NCBI RefSeq assembly: GCF_003568845.1 | Contig: NZ_CP030126.1 | Span: 1,205,001-1,269,000 of the forward strand | From: Indioceanicola profundi | Lineage (GTDB): Bacteria; Pseudomonadota; Alphaproteobacteria; Azospirillales; Azospirillaceae | DNA length: 64,000 bases | Direction of reading: 5' to 3' | Part shown: piece after piece, positions 51,059 through 59,916 of the stretch | How positions within the stretch are numbered: position 1 is the first letter of the stretch | Layout of the letters: each line of letters opens with the position of its first letter | Program-made: the position numbers and the translations under genes | The notes under the pieces: generated by a model | The model's database searches: none | What the model was told of the DNA's origin: nothing | The model's input: the letters and a program-made list of their open reading frames with translations, nothing else

Positions 51059-52795
51059 TCACCCCTTGGGCGGGTAGCCGAGGGCGCAGCGGAGCGCCAC
51101 GCCGACCTTGGCAGTGCGGGACAGCTTGGGCCGCAGGTCCAGGTCCACCCATCCGCGCGCAACCAGCGCCGACAGAACACGCCGATACAGCAGCATCATC
51201 GCCACGGCGGGCCACAGGGCGCGGTGGTCGGAGGCGGGCAGTGCTTCCCGTGCCGCCTGATAACGCTGCTCCGCCAGGGCTGCGACATGGGCACAGACCT
51301 GGGGCAGATTCGGGTGTTCGATCACCTGCTCCGGATCGCTACGGGCCACGTCCAGCGGTATGTCCGCGGCAATCAGCGCCTCTTCCGGCAGATAGAGGCG
51401 TCCGAGCTTCGCATCCTCCTTGAGGTCACGGAGGATATTGGTGAGTTGCAGCGCCTCGCCGAGGGCTATGGCGAAAGCATCCGCCCGTCCATCCGTCCGG
51501 CCCAGGACGCGGACGGTCAGTATGCCAACGGCACCGGCGACGCGGCGGCAATAGAGAGTCAGGGTCGCGCAGTCCGGCGCCCGGATGGGGCCATCCACAT
51601 CCATGGACATGCCGTCGATCAGCGCCTCGAACTCTGCCCGCGGAAGATCATACCGCTCCAGGGCCGATGCGAGCTCGCCGATCAGTGCATCATCGCCGCC
51701 CCGGGGCGGGATGCCCTGATGCAGCCGGTCCAGCGTGCGGCGCCACTCATCGAGCGCGCTGCGCTTCATGTCCACCGCCCCAGGCTCATCCGCGATGTCG
51801 TCTACGGCCCGGCAGAAGCCGTAGATCGCGAACATGGCGCGCCGCTTGGATTGAGGCAGCAGACGCAGGGGCCAGTAGAACGTGCTGCCGCTGGTCCCGC
51901 TGGTACGGGAACGGCTTCGCCGCGGCCGGCTCGCCATGCCGTGGCCGACGCCCTTCAGCACGGACCATATCCGCCCGAACCCGCCGACCTCCACCCGTTC
52001 CCGAAGCGGATCGCGCCGCCGCAATTCACGGGACAGGGCTTTCGCAAGATGCAGGATCACCGCTGCCTCCATCCGCAGGCCGGGATCGCGGATCTGTCCA
52101 GGCAGGGTCGCGGCCCTAGCCAGCAGCGCATCCACATGGTCCAGCGTGCGGTCGATGACTGCCCGGACCGGAGGTGTCGCGAAAGGCTCCACCAACTGTT
52201 CCGGATTGCCGCCGGCATCGCCGAACCAGGCAGTGGGAAGATAGCAGCGCCCCAACTCGATCCAGTCGGAGCGGCAGTCCTGGACGTGGTTCAGGACCTG
52301 TAGGGCGGTGCACAAAGCGTCTGCCGCCGGCGCCGCAGCCGTGGCCTCCCCATGGAGATCCAGCAGATAGCGGCCAACCGGGTCGGCGGAATACCGGCAA
52401 TAGAGCAGCAGGTCGCTCCAACTCCGGCAGCGGCTGCCCTGGGCATCCCGACGGAACGCCTGAAGCATCTGCCGTGCGTGCAGGGTAGAGATCGACGTTG
52501 CGGTCAGGCTGGCCTTCAGCTGGAGGGCGGGAGCGAGCCATGGCTGGGAGCCTATGCCGCTGACCAGGGCCCGTTCGAGCGCATCGAGTTGGGCGACTTT
52601 CATCTCCGGCTCCAGCTGCGGATCGTCGGCGATGTCGTCAGCCAAGCGGACGAAGGCGTAGAACGCCATGATGTGGGGGCGCAGCCGCTTCGGCACCAAA
52701 CGCGAAGCGACGGGGAAATTCTCTTGACCAGCCGTCTTGCGGGCGCTCGGCTCCGACGGGTGGGAAGACAGTGGAGCGGTGCGGTAATCGGCCAT
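51059..52795 (-). CDS. hpnC-hpnD: fused HpnC-HpnD squalene/presqualene synthase
   Basis: One open frame of 578 residues joins two complete trans-isoprenyl-diphosphate-synthase domains. Residues 1-270 look like HpnC (hydroxysqualene synthase): ENFPVASRLVPKRLRPHIMA, then DDIADD near residue 53 and NHVQDCRSDW near 165. Residues 300-578 look like HpnD (presqualene diphosphate synthase): STFYWPLRLLPQSKRRAM, DDIADE near 331 and QLTNILRDLKEDA near 476. Both Asp-rich motifs of each domain are present, and a short basic SRPRRSRSRTSGTSG linker joins them. The two are normally separate genes. hpnE is coupled downstream, so the operon encodes the full farnesyl diphosphate to squalene route. Confidence 0.9.
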   Translation of the reverse strand: MADYRTAPLSSHPSEPSARKTAGQENFPVASRLVPKRLRPHIMAFYAFVRLADDIADDPQLEPEMKVAQLDALERALVSGIGSQPWLAPALQLKASLTATSISTLHARQMLQAFRRDAQGSRCRSWSDLLLYCRYSADPVGRYLLDLHGEATAAAPAADALCTALQVLNHVQDCRSDWIELGRCYLPTAWFGDAGGNPEQLVEPFATPPVRAVIDRTLDHVDALLARAATLPGQIRDPGLRMEAAVILHLAKALSRELRRRDPLRERVEVGGFGRIWSVLKGVGHGMASRPRRSRSRTSGTSGSTFYWPLRLLPQSKRRAMFAIYGFCRAVDDIADEPGAVDMKRSALDEWRRTLDRLHQGIPPRGGDDALIGELASALERYDLPRAEFEALIDGMSMDVDGPIRAPDCATLTLYCRRVAGAVGILTVRVLGRTDGRADAFAIALGEALQLTNILRDLKEDAKLGRLYLPEEALIAADIPLDVARSDPEQVIEHPNLPQVCAHVAALAEQRYQAAREALPASDHRALWPAVAMMLLYRRVLSALVARGWVDLDLRPKLSRTAKVGVALRCALGYPPKG

Positions 52796-52910
52796 TTGGG
52801 CCCTCGGCCACGGGCTTGGAGTGGTATTTTGCCAGATCGGTCAGTGACTATGAAGCTCGATCCGGCCACAACCAGGGCCGTTCTCCGGAAATATCGGGGT
52901 GGTCTATGCG

Positions 52911-52935
52911 AAAGGCGGGGCTGAATGGCCCCGCC
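52911..52935 (-). terminator. intrinsic terminator after sodB
   Basis: Read on the minus strand, GGCGGGGC and GCCCCGCC form a perfect eight-base stem with a six-base loop, followed by TTTCGC. It lies 21 bases beyond the sodB stop. The T-tract is short. Confidence 0.6.
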
Positions 52936-52956
52936 TGCGCACTCGTCTGAATTAGC

Positions 52957-53583
52957 TCAGATGAGCTGACCGTTCTTGATGGCCTGAAGGCGCTCGTTCA
53001 CGGCATTCCAGTTCACGGTGTTCCACCAGGCGGCCAGGTAGTCCGGGCGGCGGTTCTGGTACTTCAGGTAATAGGCGTGCTCCCACACGTCATTGCCCAT
53101 CAGAACGGCCTTGCCATCGGACAGCGGGGTGTCCTGGTTCGGCTTCGCCACAAGCTCCAGCTTGCCGGACTGGTCGGCGGTCACGAAGACCCAGCCGGAA
53201 CCGAACTGCTTCGTACCGGCCTCGTTGAACTTCGTCTTGAAGGTCTCGAAGTCGCCGAAGGCGCTGGTGATCGCCTCGGCCACCGCGCCGGTCGGAGCGC
53301 CGCCGCCGTTCGGACCCATGATGGTCCAGAACATGGCATGGTTGGCATGTCCGCCGCCGTTATTCCGCACAGCCGTCCGGATGCTCTCCGGCAACTCGCC
53401 CAGCTTCCGCATCAGCTCGGTGATGGACAGGCCGTGGAGCTGGCTGTGCTCGGACAGGGCGTTGTTCAGGTTGTTGATGTACGCCTGGTGGTGCTTGCCA
53501 TGATGGGTGCTCATGGTCTGCGCATCGATGTGCGGCTCCAGCGCACTGGTGTCGTAGGGCAGTTCGGGCAGGGTGAAGGCCAT
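52957..53583 (-). CDS. sodB: superoxide dismutase, Fe/Mn type
   Basis: This enzyme converts superoxide to oxygen and hydrogen peroxide in the cytosol. The 208-residue protein shows the metal-ligand segments THHGKHHQAYINNLN near residue 25, NNGGGHANHAMFWTIMGPNGG near 70, and DVWEHAYYLKYQNRRPDYL near 165. The overall pattern fits the iron form, but metal specificity cannot be settled by eye. The ATG at 53583 follows AGGAG; an upstream extension in frame has no site. It lies between hpnC-hpnD, downstream on the same strand, and the NDUFAF6-like gene. Confidence 0.94.
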   Translation of the reverse strand: MAFTLPELPYDTSALEPHIDAQTMSTHHGKHHQAYINNLNNALSEHSQLHGLSITELMRKLGELPESIRTAVRNNGGGHANHAMFWTIMGPNGGGAPTGAVAEAITSAFGDFETFKTKFNEAGTKQFGSGWVFVTADQSGKLELVAKPNQDTPLSDGKAVLMGNDVWEHAYYLKYQNRRPDYLAAWWNTVNWNAVNERLQAIKNGQLI

Positions 53584-53828
53584 TGTTGGCTCCTGTGGTT
53601 TCGTCTCTTCCCTCAGGCATCTCGCCCTGAGCGGGCCCGCCTGTGACGTGGCAGAGATACGACCCGCGTCCCCAGGGGTCAAGGCAGGGCAGGCATATCG
53701 GGGGAAATCCGTTAAAGCCTACCCTGAATGCGGCGGGTCGCCATATAAGCGGGAACAGCAGCCCTCCGCCGCGGGTTTCGCGGCGCGTGCCCTTCCTGTC
53801 TCCGGTAAACCCGGGCGTAACGGACATC

Positions 53829-54674
53829 ATGAGCGACCCAGAGCTTTCCTACTGCGCACGGGAAGTCCGGCGCTTCGATAACGACCGGTTCCTGACGGCT
53901 CTCTTTGCGCCCGTGGACCGGCGCGAGGATCTGTTCGCGCTCTATGCCCTGAACCTGGAAGTGGCGAAGACACGGGAGGTGGTCAGCGAACCGACGCTCG
54001 GGCTGATCCGGCTGCAGTGGTGGCGGGATACGATGGACAAGGTCTTTGCCGGTACGCCCCCGAAGCACGAGGTGGCGGAGCCGCTGGCCCGTGCCGTCGC
54101 GCGGCATAGCCTGGATCGGGCCCTGTTCGATCGGCTGATCGATGCGCGGGAGGCGGATCTGGAGGATGAGCCGCCGGCGACGCTGGACTGCATGGCCAAT
54201 TATGCCGAAGTCACCGCCGCGCCCCTGACCCAGCTTGCACTCCAGATTCTGGACGTGCGGGCCGAGGCTGCGATGCAGGCCGGGCGGCATGTGGGCATCG
54301 CCTGGGCGCTGACCGGGTTGCTGCGCGCCGTGCCGTTCCATGCGCAGGCGCATCGTACGCATCTGCCGATGGATTTGCTGCGCCGGCACGGTGTCAATCA
54401 GCAGAAGCTGTATGACCTGAAGCCGGAGCCGGGCGTACGTGAAGTGGTGCGCGCTGTGGCCGACAGGGCGAGGGTGCAGCTGGAAGAGGCGAGGCGGTTG
54501 CGCCGGGAGGTGCCGAAGCAGGCCACGCCGGCGCTGCTTCCAGCTGCCCTGGCGGACCTCTACCTCGGTGCGCTTTCCAGGTCCGACCACGACCCGCTGG
54601 CCCCGCGGGTGCAGATGGTTCACCCGTTCCGGCAGTTGAAGCTGGCCTGGGCGGGGATGACGGGCCGCTGGTAG
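53829..54674 (+). CDS. squalene/phytoene synthase-like protein (NDUFAF6-type)
   Basis: This 281-residue protein has the trans-isoprenyl-synthase fold but in the divergent form seen in alphaproteobacteria and in the mitochondrial complex I factor NDUFAF6: YCAREVRRFDNDRFLTALFA near residue 7, EVVSEPTLGLIRLQWWRDTMD near 50, LDDLIDAREADLEDE-like in DRLIDAREADLEDEPP near 108, and GIAWALTGLLRAVPFHA near 158. The catalytic Asp motifs of true synthases are degenerate, so a chaperone-like or assembly role is more likely than prenyl condensation. This is inference. The ATG at 53829 gives normal length. Confidence 0.8.
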   Translation: MSDPELSYCAREVRRFDNDRFLTALFAPVDRREDLFALYALNLEVAKTREVVSEPTLGLIRLQWWRDTMDKVFAGTPPKHEVAEPLARAVARHSLDRALFDRLIDAREADLEDEPPATLDCMANYAEVTAAPLTQLALQILDVRAEAAMQAGRHVGIAWALTGLLRAVPFHAQAHRTHLPMDLLRRHGVNQQKLYDLKPEPGVREVVRAVADRARVQLEEARRLRREVPKQATPALLPAALADLYLGALSRSDHDPLAPRVQMVHPFRQLKLAWAGMTGRW

Positions 54675-54741
54675 CGGCCAGAGCTCCGCAATCCTCTGCT
54701 TCCATCCCGGTTGGAGCCGGGAACCAGCAGGGGCGGAACCA

Positions 54742-55548
54742 ATGCACAGCATCGACATATCAGGTCAGGTCGCCATAGTGACCGGCGCCAGTTCCGGCAT
54801 CGGGCAGGCCTGCGCCGTGGAACTGGCGCGGGCCGGGGCGCGGGTCGCCGTGAACCACCGCAACTCCGCGGAGGAGGCGGGGGAGACTCTTGAAATGATC
54901 CGGGACTGCGGCGGCGAGGGCACCGCCGTGCAGGGCGATGTCTCGGTCGAGGCGGACGTCGAGCGCATGTTCGCCAACGTGGTGGAACAGTACGGCACAG
55001 TGGACATCCTGGTCGCGAATGCAGGCATCCAGCAGGACGCATCGCTGACCGAAATGACGCTCGGCCAGTGGGAGAAGGTGATTGCGGTCAATCTGACCGG
55101 CCAGTTCCTCTGCGCGCGCGCCGCCATCCGTGAGTTCCTGCGCCGCGGCCCCCGGCCGGAGATTTCCCGATCGGTGGGGAAGATCATCTGCATGAGCTCG
55201 GTCCATCAGGTGATCCCTTGGGCAGGGCGGGTGAACTATGCCGCGTCCAAGGGCGGGATCGAGCTGATGATGCAGTCCATCGCTCAGGAATATGCGGAGA
55301 AGGGCGTGCGGGTGAATGCGGTCGCTCCTGGCGCGATCCGGACTGCAATCAATACCGAGGCCTGGAAGAATGAGGCGGCGCGGGATCGGCTCTTGAAACT
55401 GATCCCGCAAGGCCGCATCGGCGAGCCAGAGGATGTGGGACGGGCTGTGGCTTGGCTCGCATCCGACCTGTCGGATTACGTCAACGGAACCACCCTGTTC
55501 GTCGATGGCGGAATGACGCTCTATCCAGGTTTCAGGGGCAATGGATGA
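54742..55548 (+). CDS. short-chain dehydrogenase/reductase
   Basis: This 268-residue oxidoreductase belongs to the classical SDR family: NAD(P) motif TGASSGIGQACAVELARAG near residue 14, the NAGIQQDASL motif near 91, catalytic Ser in MSSVHQVIPWAG, and Tyr-Lys in NYAASKGGIELMMQ near 168. The IAQEYAEKGVRVNAVAPGAIRTAIN and VNGTTLFVDGGMTLYP segments follow. The pattern resembles glucose 1-dehydrogenase-type and sugar-alcohol SDRs, but substrate is uncertain. ATG 54742 follows a GGGGCGG site. It follows the NDUFAF6-like gene by 67 bases. Confidence 0.9.
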   Translation: MHSIDISGQVAIVTGASSGIGQACAVELARAGARVAVNHRNSAEEAGETLEMIRDCGGEGTAVQGDVSVEADVERMFANVVEQYGTVDILVANAGIQQDASLTEMTLGQWEKVIAVNLTGQFLCARAAIREFLRRGPRPEISRSVGKIICMSSVHQVIPWAGRVNYAASKGGIELMMQSIAQEYAEKGVRVNAVAPGAIRTAINTEAWKNEAARDRLLKLIPQGRIGEPEDVGRAVAWLASDLSDYVNGTTLFVDGGMTLYPGFRGNG

Positions 55549-55674
55549 GCGGACGGAAGGTCCTGACAGCACGGTGCGGCATGTGTCGGGGCCTATCCAT
55601 TCGGGTTGCACCGAATGTTCATGATCCTGCATGATCCTGGACGGCAGGCCAATCCCGACCCTGGATTCCCGGAC

Positions 55675-56979
55675 ATGAGCACTCCAGACCGGCCGCTCTA
55701 TCGCATCACGCAGGAGCAGTTGGACCAGATCGTGAAGCGACACGAGATGTTCCGCAACGCCCGCATGGGCGGGGCGCGGGCGGTGCTGTCCTTCTTCGAC
55801 CTGTCGGGGCTGGACCTGTCGGGCCGTGACCTTGCACATGCTGATTTCAGCGGCAGCGTGCTCCGCGGGGTCAATCTGGCCGGAGCGGTTCTGGACTGCG
55901 CCACGCTTTTCGCCTGCGATCTGCGGCAGACCAACCTGCAGAGCGCGTCCATGGTGAAGTCCGACCTGCGCGGGGCATGCCTGCGCGGGGCCGATCTGAC
56001 CGGGGCCAATCTGGTGAATGCCGATCTGCGCGACGGCTCCATGGCCGCGAAGGAGCGGGACGGCAGCCTCAAGGTCCTTACGGTGGAAACCAACCCCTCC
56101 GACATGGAAGGGGCGAAGCTGTCCAACGCCAACCTGTCTCAGGCCAAGCTCTCCGGTGCCGTCGCCATGCATACCGACTTCACCGATGCGGTGATGCGCG
56201 GGACCAAGCTGGTGCGTGCCAATCTGCGCAACGCCACCCTGAACGGCGCCATCCTGGAAGGGGCGGACCTCTCCGGCGCGGATGTGCGCGGCGCGTCCCT
56301 GAAGGGAGCCGTGCTGACCGGGGCCACCATGACCCTGACGGAGACGGCAGGGGCGGACATGACCGGCACCCTGACCGACAAGCCCGCCGGCAAGCCGCTC
56401 ACATCCCTGCCGCGCCCGTTCGAGGAGATGGTGCGGGAGCATGCGCTTTGGGTCGGCACGGCAGGCCAGCAGGGGGCGGCGCTGGATCTGTCCGGCATGG
56501 ATGTGCGCGAGGCTGGGGCCTTGTCACACGCCTGCCTGACCCGCCTGGTCGCCCGTGGGGCGGTGTTCTACGGCGTCGATTTGTCTGGAGCCCAGATGCA
56601 GGTCGGGCAGCTTCAGGATGCCGATCTGCGCGGAGCGAATCTGGCCGGGGCGGATCTCCGCGGCGCCAACCTGAAGGGGGCGAAGCTCAACAACGCCAAC
56701 CTTCGCGGGGCGAACCTGGACTATCTGCCCATCAGCGATACCCGCCAGATGTGCAGCGATCTCTCCGGCGCGCATCTGCGTTACGCCGACCTGTCGGGGG
56801 CCAAGCTGCGCCGCGCCAATCTGGCGGAATCCGACCTGTCCTTTGCCGATCTGAACGGGGCGGAGCTGAAGCAGGCCGACCTGTCCCGTGCGGTTCTCGC
56901 CGGGGCCAAGGTGAAGCGCGACCAGCTCGCCTCCGCCCTGCTGGAGGGGGCGAGCGGCCTGCCGCGCGGCGTTCTCTAG
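55675..56979 (+). CDS. pentapeptide-repeat protein
   Basis: This 434-residue protein has two long runs of A(D/N)LxG-type pentapeptide repeats (about residues 45-250 and 300-430), which fold as right-handed quadrilateral beta-helices. A short N-terminal helical region (RITQEQLDQIVKRHEMFRNA) and a non-repeat bridge (residues 235-290, including PRPFEEMVREHALWVGT) break up the coil. Some pentapeptide proteins mimic DNA and protect gyrase, but most are uncharacterised and no function is claimed. The ATG at 55675 lacks a strong ribosome-binding site. Confidence 0.88.
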   Translation: MSTPDRPLYRITQEQLDQIVKRHEMFRNARMGGARAVLSFFDLSGLDLSGRDLAHADFSGSVLRGVNLAGAVLDCATLFACDLRQTNLQSASMVKSDLRGACLRGADLTGANLVNADLRDGSMAAKERDGSLKVLTVETNPSDMEGAKLSNANLSQAKLSGAVAMHTDFTDAVMRGTKLVRANLRNATLNGAILEGADLSGADVRGASLKGAVLTGATMTLTETAGADMTGTLTDKPAGKPLTSLPRPFEEMVREHALWVGTAGQQGAALDLSGMDVREAGALSHACLTRLVARGAVFYGVDLSGAQMQVGQLQDADLRGANLAGADLRGANLKGAKLNNANLRGANLDYLPISDTRQMCSDLSGAHLRYADLSGAKLRRANLAESDLSFADLNGAELKQADLSRAVLAGAKVKRDQLASALLEGASGLPRGVL

Positions 56980-56982
56980 GGC

Positions 56983-57246
56983 CTACTTGTCCTTGTCTTC
57001 CCAGACCGGCGACTGGGCGTGGCCGGCGCCGCCGCGGAAGGCATGATCGGTCCGCTTGCCCGTGTCCTTCTCCTCCGGATGGTTCACCTGCGGATGGTCC
57101 GGGCCGGCGTCGGCATTGGGCGCCACCTCATGAGGCTTCCGGTTGCTGTCCTGGCCGGCGATGCGGGCGCGGAACTGCTTTTCCGCGATATCATCAATCG
57201 GCATGTCGCCAAGGCCGGGCGGATGATTGCGCTGATCGCTGCCCAT
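56983..57246 (-). CDS. small acidic/basic hypothetical protein
   Basis: This is an 87-residue polar protein with many Asp, His, Pro, Lys and Gly residues (DNADAGPDHPQVNHPEEKD-like stretches) and no hydrophobic core, so it is probably disordered. The ATG follows AGGAAGGA at good spacing, which supports it as a real gene. It converges with the pentapeptide gene and is otherwise unassigned. Confidence 0.6.
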   Translation of the reverse strand: MGSDQRNHPPGLGDMPIDDIAEKQFRARIAGQDSNRKPHEVAPNADAGPDHPQVNHPEEKDTGKRTDHAFRGGAGHAQSPVWEDKDK

Positions 57247-57344
57247 GGCTTCTGTCCTTCCTATTCCGGGGCGGCCGCGCTTGCACGTAGCCGCATGACG
57301 GAGAAAACAGCAGCAGCGAGGGGGCGTTACGGCAGGTGCCGGAC

Positions 57345-58766
57345 TTATCTCCTCTCCGGCAGCACCTTGCCCGGATTCAGCAGCCCCTGCGGGTCCAGCG
57401 CCTGCTTCAGGCGGTGCATCAGCTCCAGCTCCACCGGGGTTTTGACCACCACCATCTCATCCCGCTTGCGGGTGCCGATGCCGTGTTCGGCGCTGATGGA
57501 GCCGCCGAGGTCGATCACGGCGGCGTGGACGATGCCGGTGATCTCCTTGGACCGGGCCAGATAGTCGGGGCCGTCCATATCCTCCGGCCGGGCGACGTTG
57601 TAGTGCAGGTTCCCGTCGCCGAGATGGCCGAAAGGATAGGGGCGGATGCCGGGCATCAAGGCTTCCAGCTCCCGCCCGGCGCGCGCGATCATGTCGGGCA
57701 CGCGGGCGACGGGAACGGAGATGTCGTGGTGGACGGCGCCGCCCACCTTGCGCCCGATCTCCGGCAGCCCTTCGCGCAGGCGCCAGAGCTGCCGGCGCTT
57801 GTCCTCCGTCTCGGCGAAGGTGGCGTCGGGGACGAGCCCGTCCTCCATGGCCCCGGCCAGGGCCTCTTCCGCCGCGTCGCGCAGGGCGGGGCCGGGCAGG
57901 CCGCCGGTCAGCTCCATCAGCACATACCAGGGGGCGGGCTCCGACAGCGGGTCCAGGCTTTCCCCCAGATAGGCGCGGGCACCGTCGATGGCGAAGCGCG
58001 GCATCAGCTCGAAGGCGCTCAGCGCCTCGCCGGTCGCGGTGCGGATGCGGGCCAGCAGCTCCACCGCCGCCGCCGGGCTGGCTACGCCGGCCAGGGCGGT
58101 TTCCGTCCGGCGCGGGCGCGGGAACAGCTTCAGCGTGGCCGCGGTGATGATGCCCAGCGTTCCCTCGGAACCGAGGAAGAGCTGCTTCAGATCGTAGCCG
58201 GTATTGTCCTTCCGCAGGGCGCGCAGCCCGTTCCAGACCCGCCCGTCGGCCAGCACCACCTCCAGCCCCAGCACTAGGTCGCGGGCATTGCCGTAGCGGA
58301 TGGTCAGAATGCCGCCGGCATTGCTGGACAGGTTGCCGCCGATGGTGCAGGTGCCCTCCGCCCCCAGGCTCAAGGGGAACAGCCGGTCCACCTCGGCCGC
58401 CGCGGCCTGGACATCCGCCAGGATGCAGCCGGCCTCCACCGTCGCGGCATAGTCCAGCGGGTCGATGGAGCGGATGCGGTTCATCCGGCCGAGATTCAGC
58501 AGAACCGCGCCCAGCCCTTCCCGCGCCACGGTGCCGCCCACCAGACCGGTATTGCCGCCCTGCGGGATCAGGGGCACGCCGGCCTCTCCGCACAGCCGCA
58601 CCACCGCCGTCACCTCCTCCGTGCTGCCGGGGCGGAGCACGGCGGCCGGATGGGTGGTCTCGATCCCACGCCACTCGAAGGCATAGGGCGCCATTTCCGC
58701 ACCGGTCAGCACATTGCCGGGGCCGAGAAGCTCGGACAGGCGGGGAAGCAGGTCTGCGGCGGTCAT
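57345..58766 (-). CDS. FAD-linked oxidoreductase (GlcD/D-lactate dehydrogenase-like)
   Basis: This 473-residue flavoprotein has an N-terminal PCMH FAD-binding domain with PLIPQGGNTGLVGGTVAREG near residue 76 and LGAEGTCTIGGNLSSNAGGI near 134, and a C-terminal FAD-oxidase domain with FGHLGDGNLHYNV near 375 and GGSISAEHGIGTRKRDEM near 420. It fits the D-2-hydroxyacid dehydrogenase group (glycolate, D-lactate or D-2-hydroxyglutarate), but the substrate is not determined. It is 10 bases downstream of sua5 on the same strand and is probably co-transcribed with it. Confidence 0.9.
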   Translation of the reverse strand: MTAADLLPRLSELLGPGNVLTGAEMAPYAFEWRGIETTHPAAVLRPGSTEEVTAVVRLCGEAGVPLIPQGGNTGLVGGTVAREGLGAVLLNLGRMNRIRSIDPLDYAATVEAGCILADVQAAAAEVDRLFPLSLGAEGTCTIGGNLSSNAGGILTIRYGNARDLVLGLEVVLADGRVWNGLRALRKDNTGYDLKQLFLGSEGTLGIITAATLKLFPRPRRTETALAGVASPAAAVELLARIRTATGEALSAFELMPRFAIDGARAYLGESLDPLSEPAPWYVLMELTGGLPGPALRDAAEEALAGAMEDGLVPDATFAETEDKRRQLWRLREGLPEIGRKVGGAVHHDISVPVARVPDMIARAGRELEALMPGIRPYPFGHLGDGNLHYNVARPEDMDGPDYLARSKEITGIVHAAVIDLGGSISAEHGIGTRKRDEMVVVKTPVELELMHRLKQALDPQGLLNPGKVLPERR

Positions 58767-58776
58767 GGCGTTTCTC

Positions 58777-59763
58777 CTACCTGGGGGCTGCGGCGCGGCG
58801 GAGACGGTCGTTGATGGCGATGCCGAGCCCGACCTCCGGGATCGGCATCACGGCGATCCCCTTGCAGCACGGCTTGTCCAGGGCGCGCAGCATGGCGAAC
58901 AGGTTGGCTGCCGCCTCATGCAGGTCGCCGGTGGGCGACAGGTTCAGCCGCTCATGCCCGCCCCGGATGAACTGGTCCGGCCCGAAGGCCAGGAAACCCT
59001 CATCGTCGTTGGGGGCGGCGGCGTTCAGGCGGACCGGCAGGCTCGGGGCGTAATGGCTTGTCAGCATGCCGGGCGCCTTCACGCCGGCCTCCGCCCCCGC
59101 CAGCTCCACCGGTCCCAGCACCCGCTCCAGCTCCTCCCGCGTGACGGAGCCGGGGCGCAGCAGCATGGGCACATCGCCGGTCAGGTCCAGCACCGTAGAC
59201 TCGACCCCGACCGGGCAGCGCCCCGCGGCCAGGATCAGCTTCAGCAAGCCGCCGCCGCCGTCCGGGAACTCCTCCGCCACATGGATCGGGGCCGTGGGAC
59301 TGACATGGCCGGAGACATTGGCGCTCGGTGCGGCGATGGGGCGGCCAGCCGCCTCCAACAGGGCGCGCGCCGCCGGATGGGCGGGCGCCCGCACGGCCAC
59401 CGTGTCCAGCCCGGCGCTGACCAGCAGGCTCAACGGCGCGTCCGCCCGGCGGGGCAGCACCAGGGTCAGCGGTCCGGGCCAGAACAGCTCAATCACCTGC
59501 TGCGCACGATCGTCCACATGGACCAGCCGCTCGGCCTCCGCCTCGCCCGGCACATGGACGATCAAGGGGTTGAAGCTGGGGCGGCCCTTGGCCTGGAAAA
59601 TAGCGGCCACGGCCTTGTCGTTGCCGGCGTCGGCGCCAAGCCCATAGACCGTTTCGGTAGGGAAGGCGACAAGACCGCCATCCGCCAGCACGGACGCCGC
59701 CCGTTTCAGCGCGTCGGCGCTGACTTGCATCACCTGCGGCGGCTGTGGGCCGGACTCGGTCAT
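58777..59763 (-). CDS. sua5: L-threonylcarbamoyladenylate synthase (Sua5/TsaC)
   Basis: This enzyme makes threonylcarbamoyl-AMP, the precursor for t6A in tRNAs reading ANN codons. The 328-residue protein is the long Sua5 form, with an N-terminal YrdC domain (LADGGLVAFPTETVYGLGADA near residue 27, PSFNPLIVHV near 60, RAPAHPAARALLEAAGRPIAAPSANVSG near 123) and a C-terminal Sua5 extension (KAPGMLTSHYAPSLPVRL). It heads a two-gene unit with the FAD oxidoreductase. It is divergent from the ParA-like gene. Confidence 0.93.
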   Translation of the reverse strand: MTESGPQPPQVMQVSADALKRAASVLADGGLVAFPTETVYGLGADAGNDKAVAAIFQAKGRPSFNPLIVHVPGEAEAERLVHVDDRAQQVIELFWPGPLTLVLPRRADAPLSLLVSAGLDTVAVRAPAHPAARALLEAAGRPIAAPSANVSGHVSPTAPIHVAEEFPDGGGGLLKLILAAGRCPVGVESTVLDLTGDVPMLLRPGSVTREELERVLGPVELAGAEAGVKAPGMLTSHYAPSLPVRLNAAAPNDDEGFLAFGPDQFIRGGHERLNLSPTGDLHEAAANLFAMLRALDKPCCKGIAVMPIPEVGLGIAINDRLRRAAAPR

Positions 59764-59916
59764 GGAATAGCTTCCTCCTGGCGGTCGGGACTTGTTCTAG
59801 CGCCGCGCAATGGCTCCTGTCCAAGGGTTCGGGCCGTTTGTGCGCTGCACGCTTGGCAAAGCTCGGCGGGACCTTCACACTCCGGCCTGAGCTATCGGAA
59901 CAGAAGGCGGGGCATC

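Noticed and set aside
53829-54674. Naming this gene phytoene synthase (crtB)
   Set aside because: The Asp-rich catalytic motifs are degenerate and there are no carotenoid genes nearby, so the NDUFAF6-like assignment fits better.
55800-56960. Repeated motifs suggesting a tandem array
   Set aside because: The repeats are at protein level (pentapeptide repeats) with diverged codons; no CRISPR-like spacer structure.
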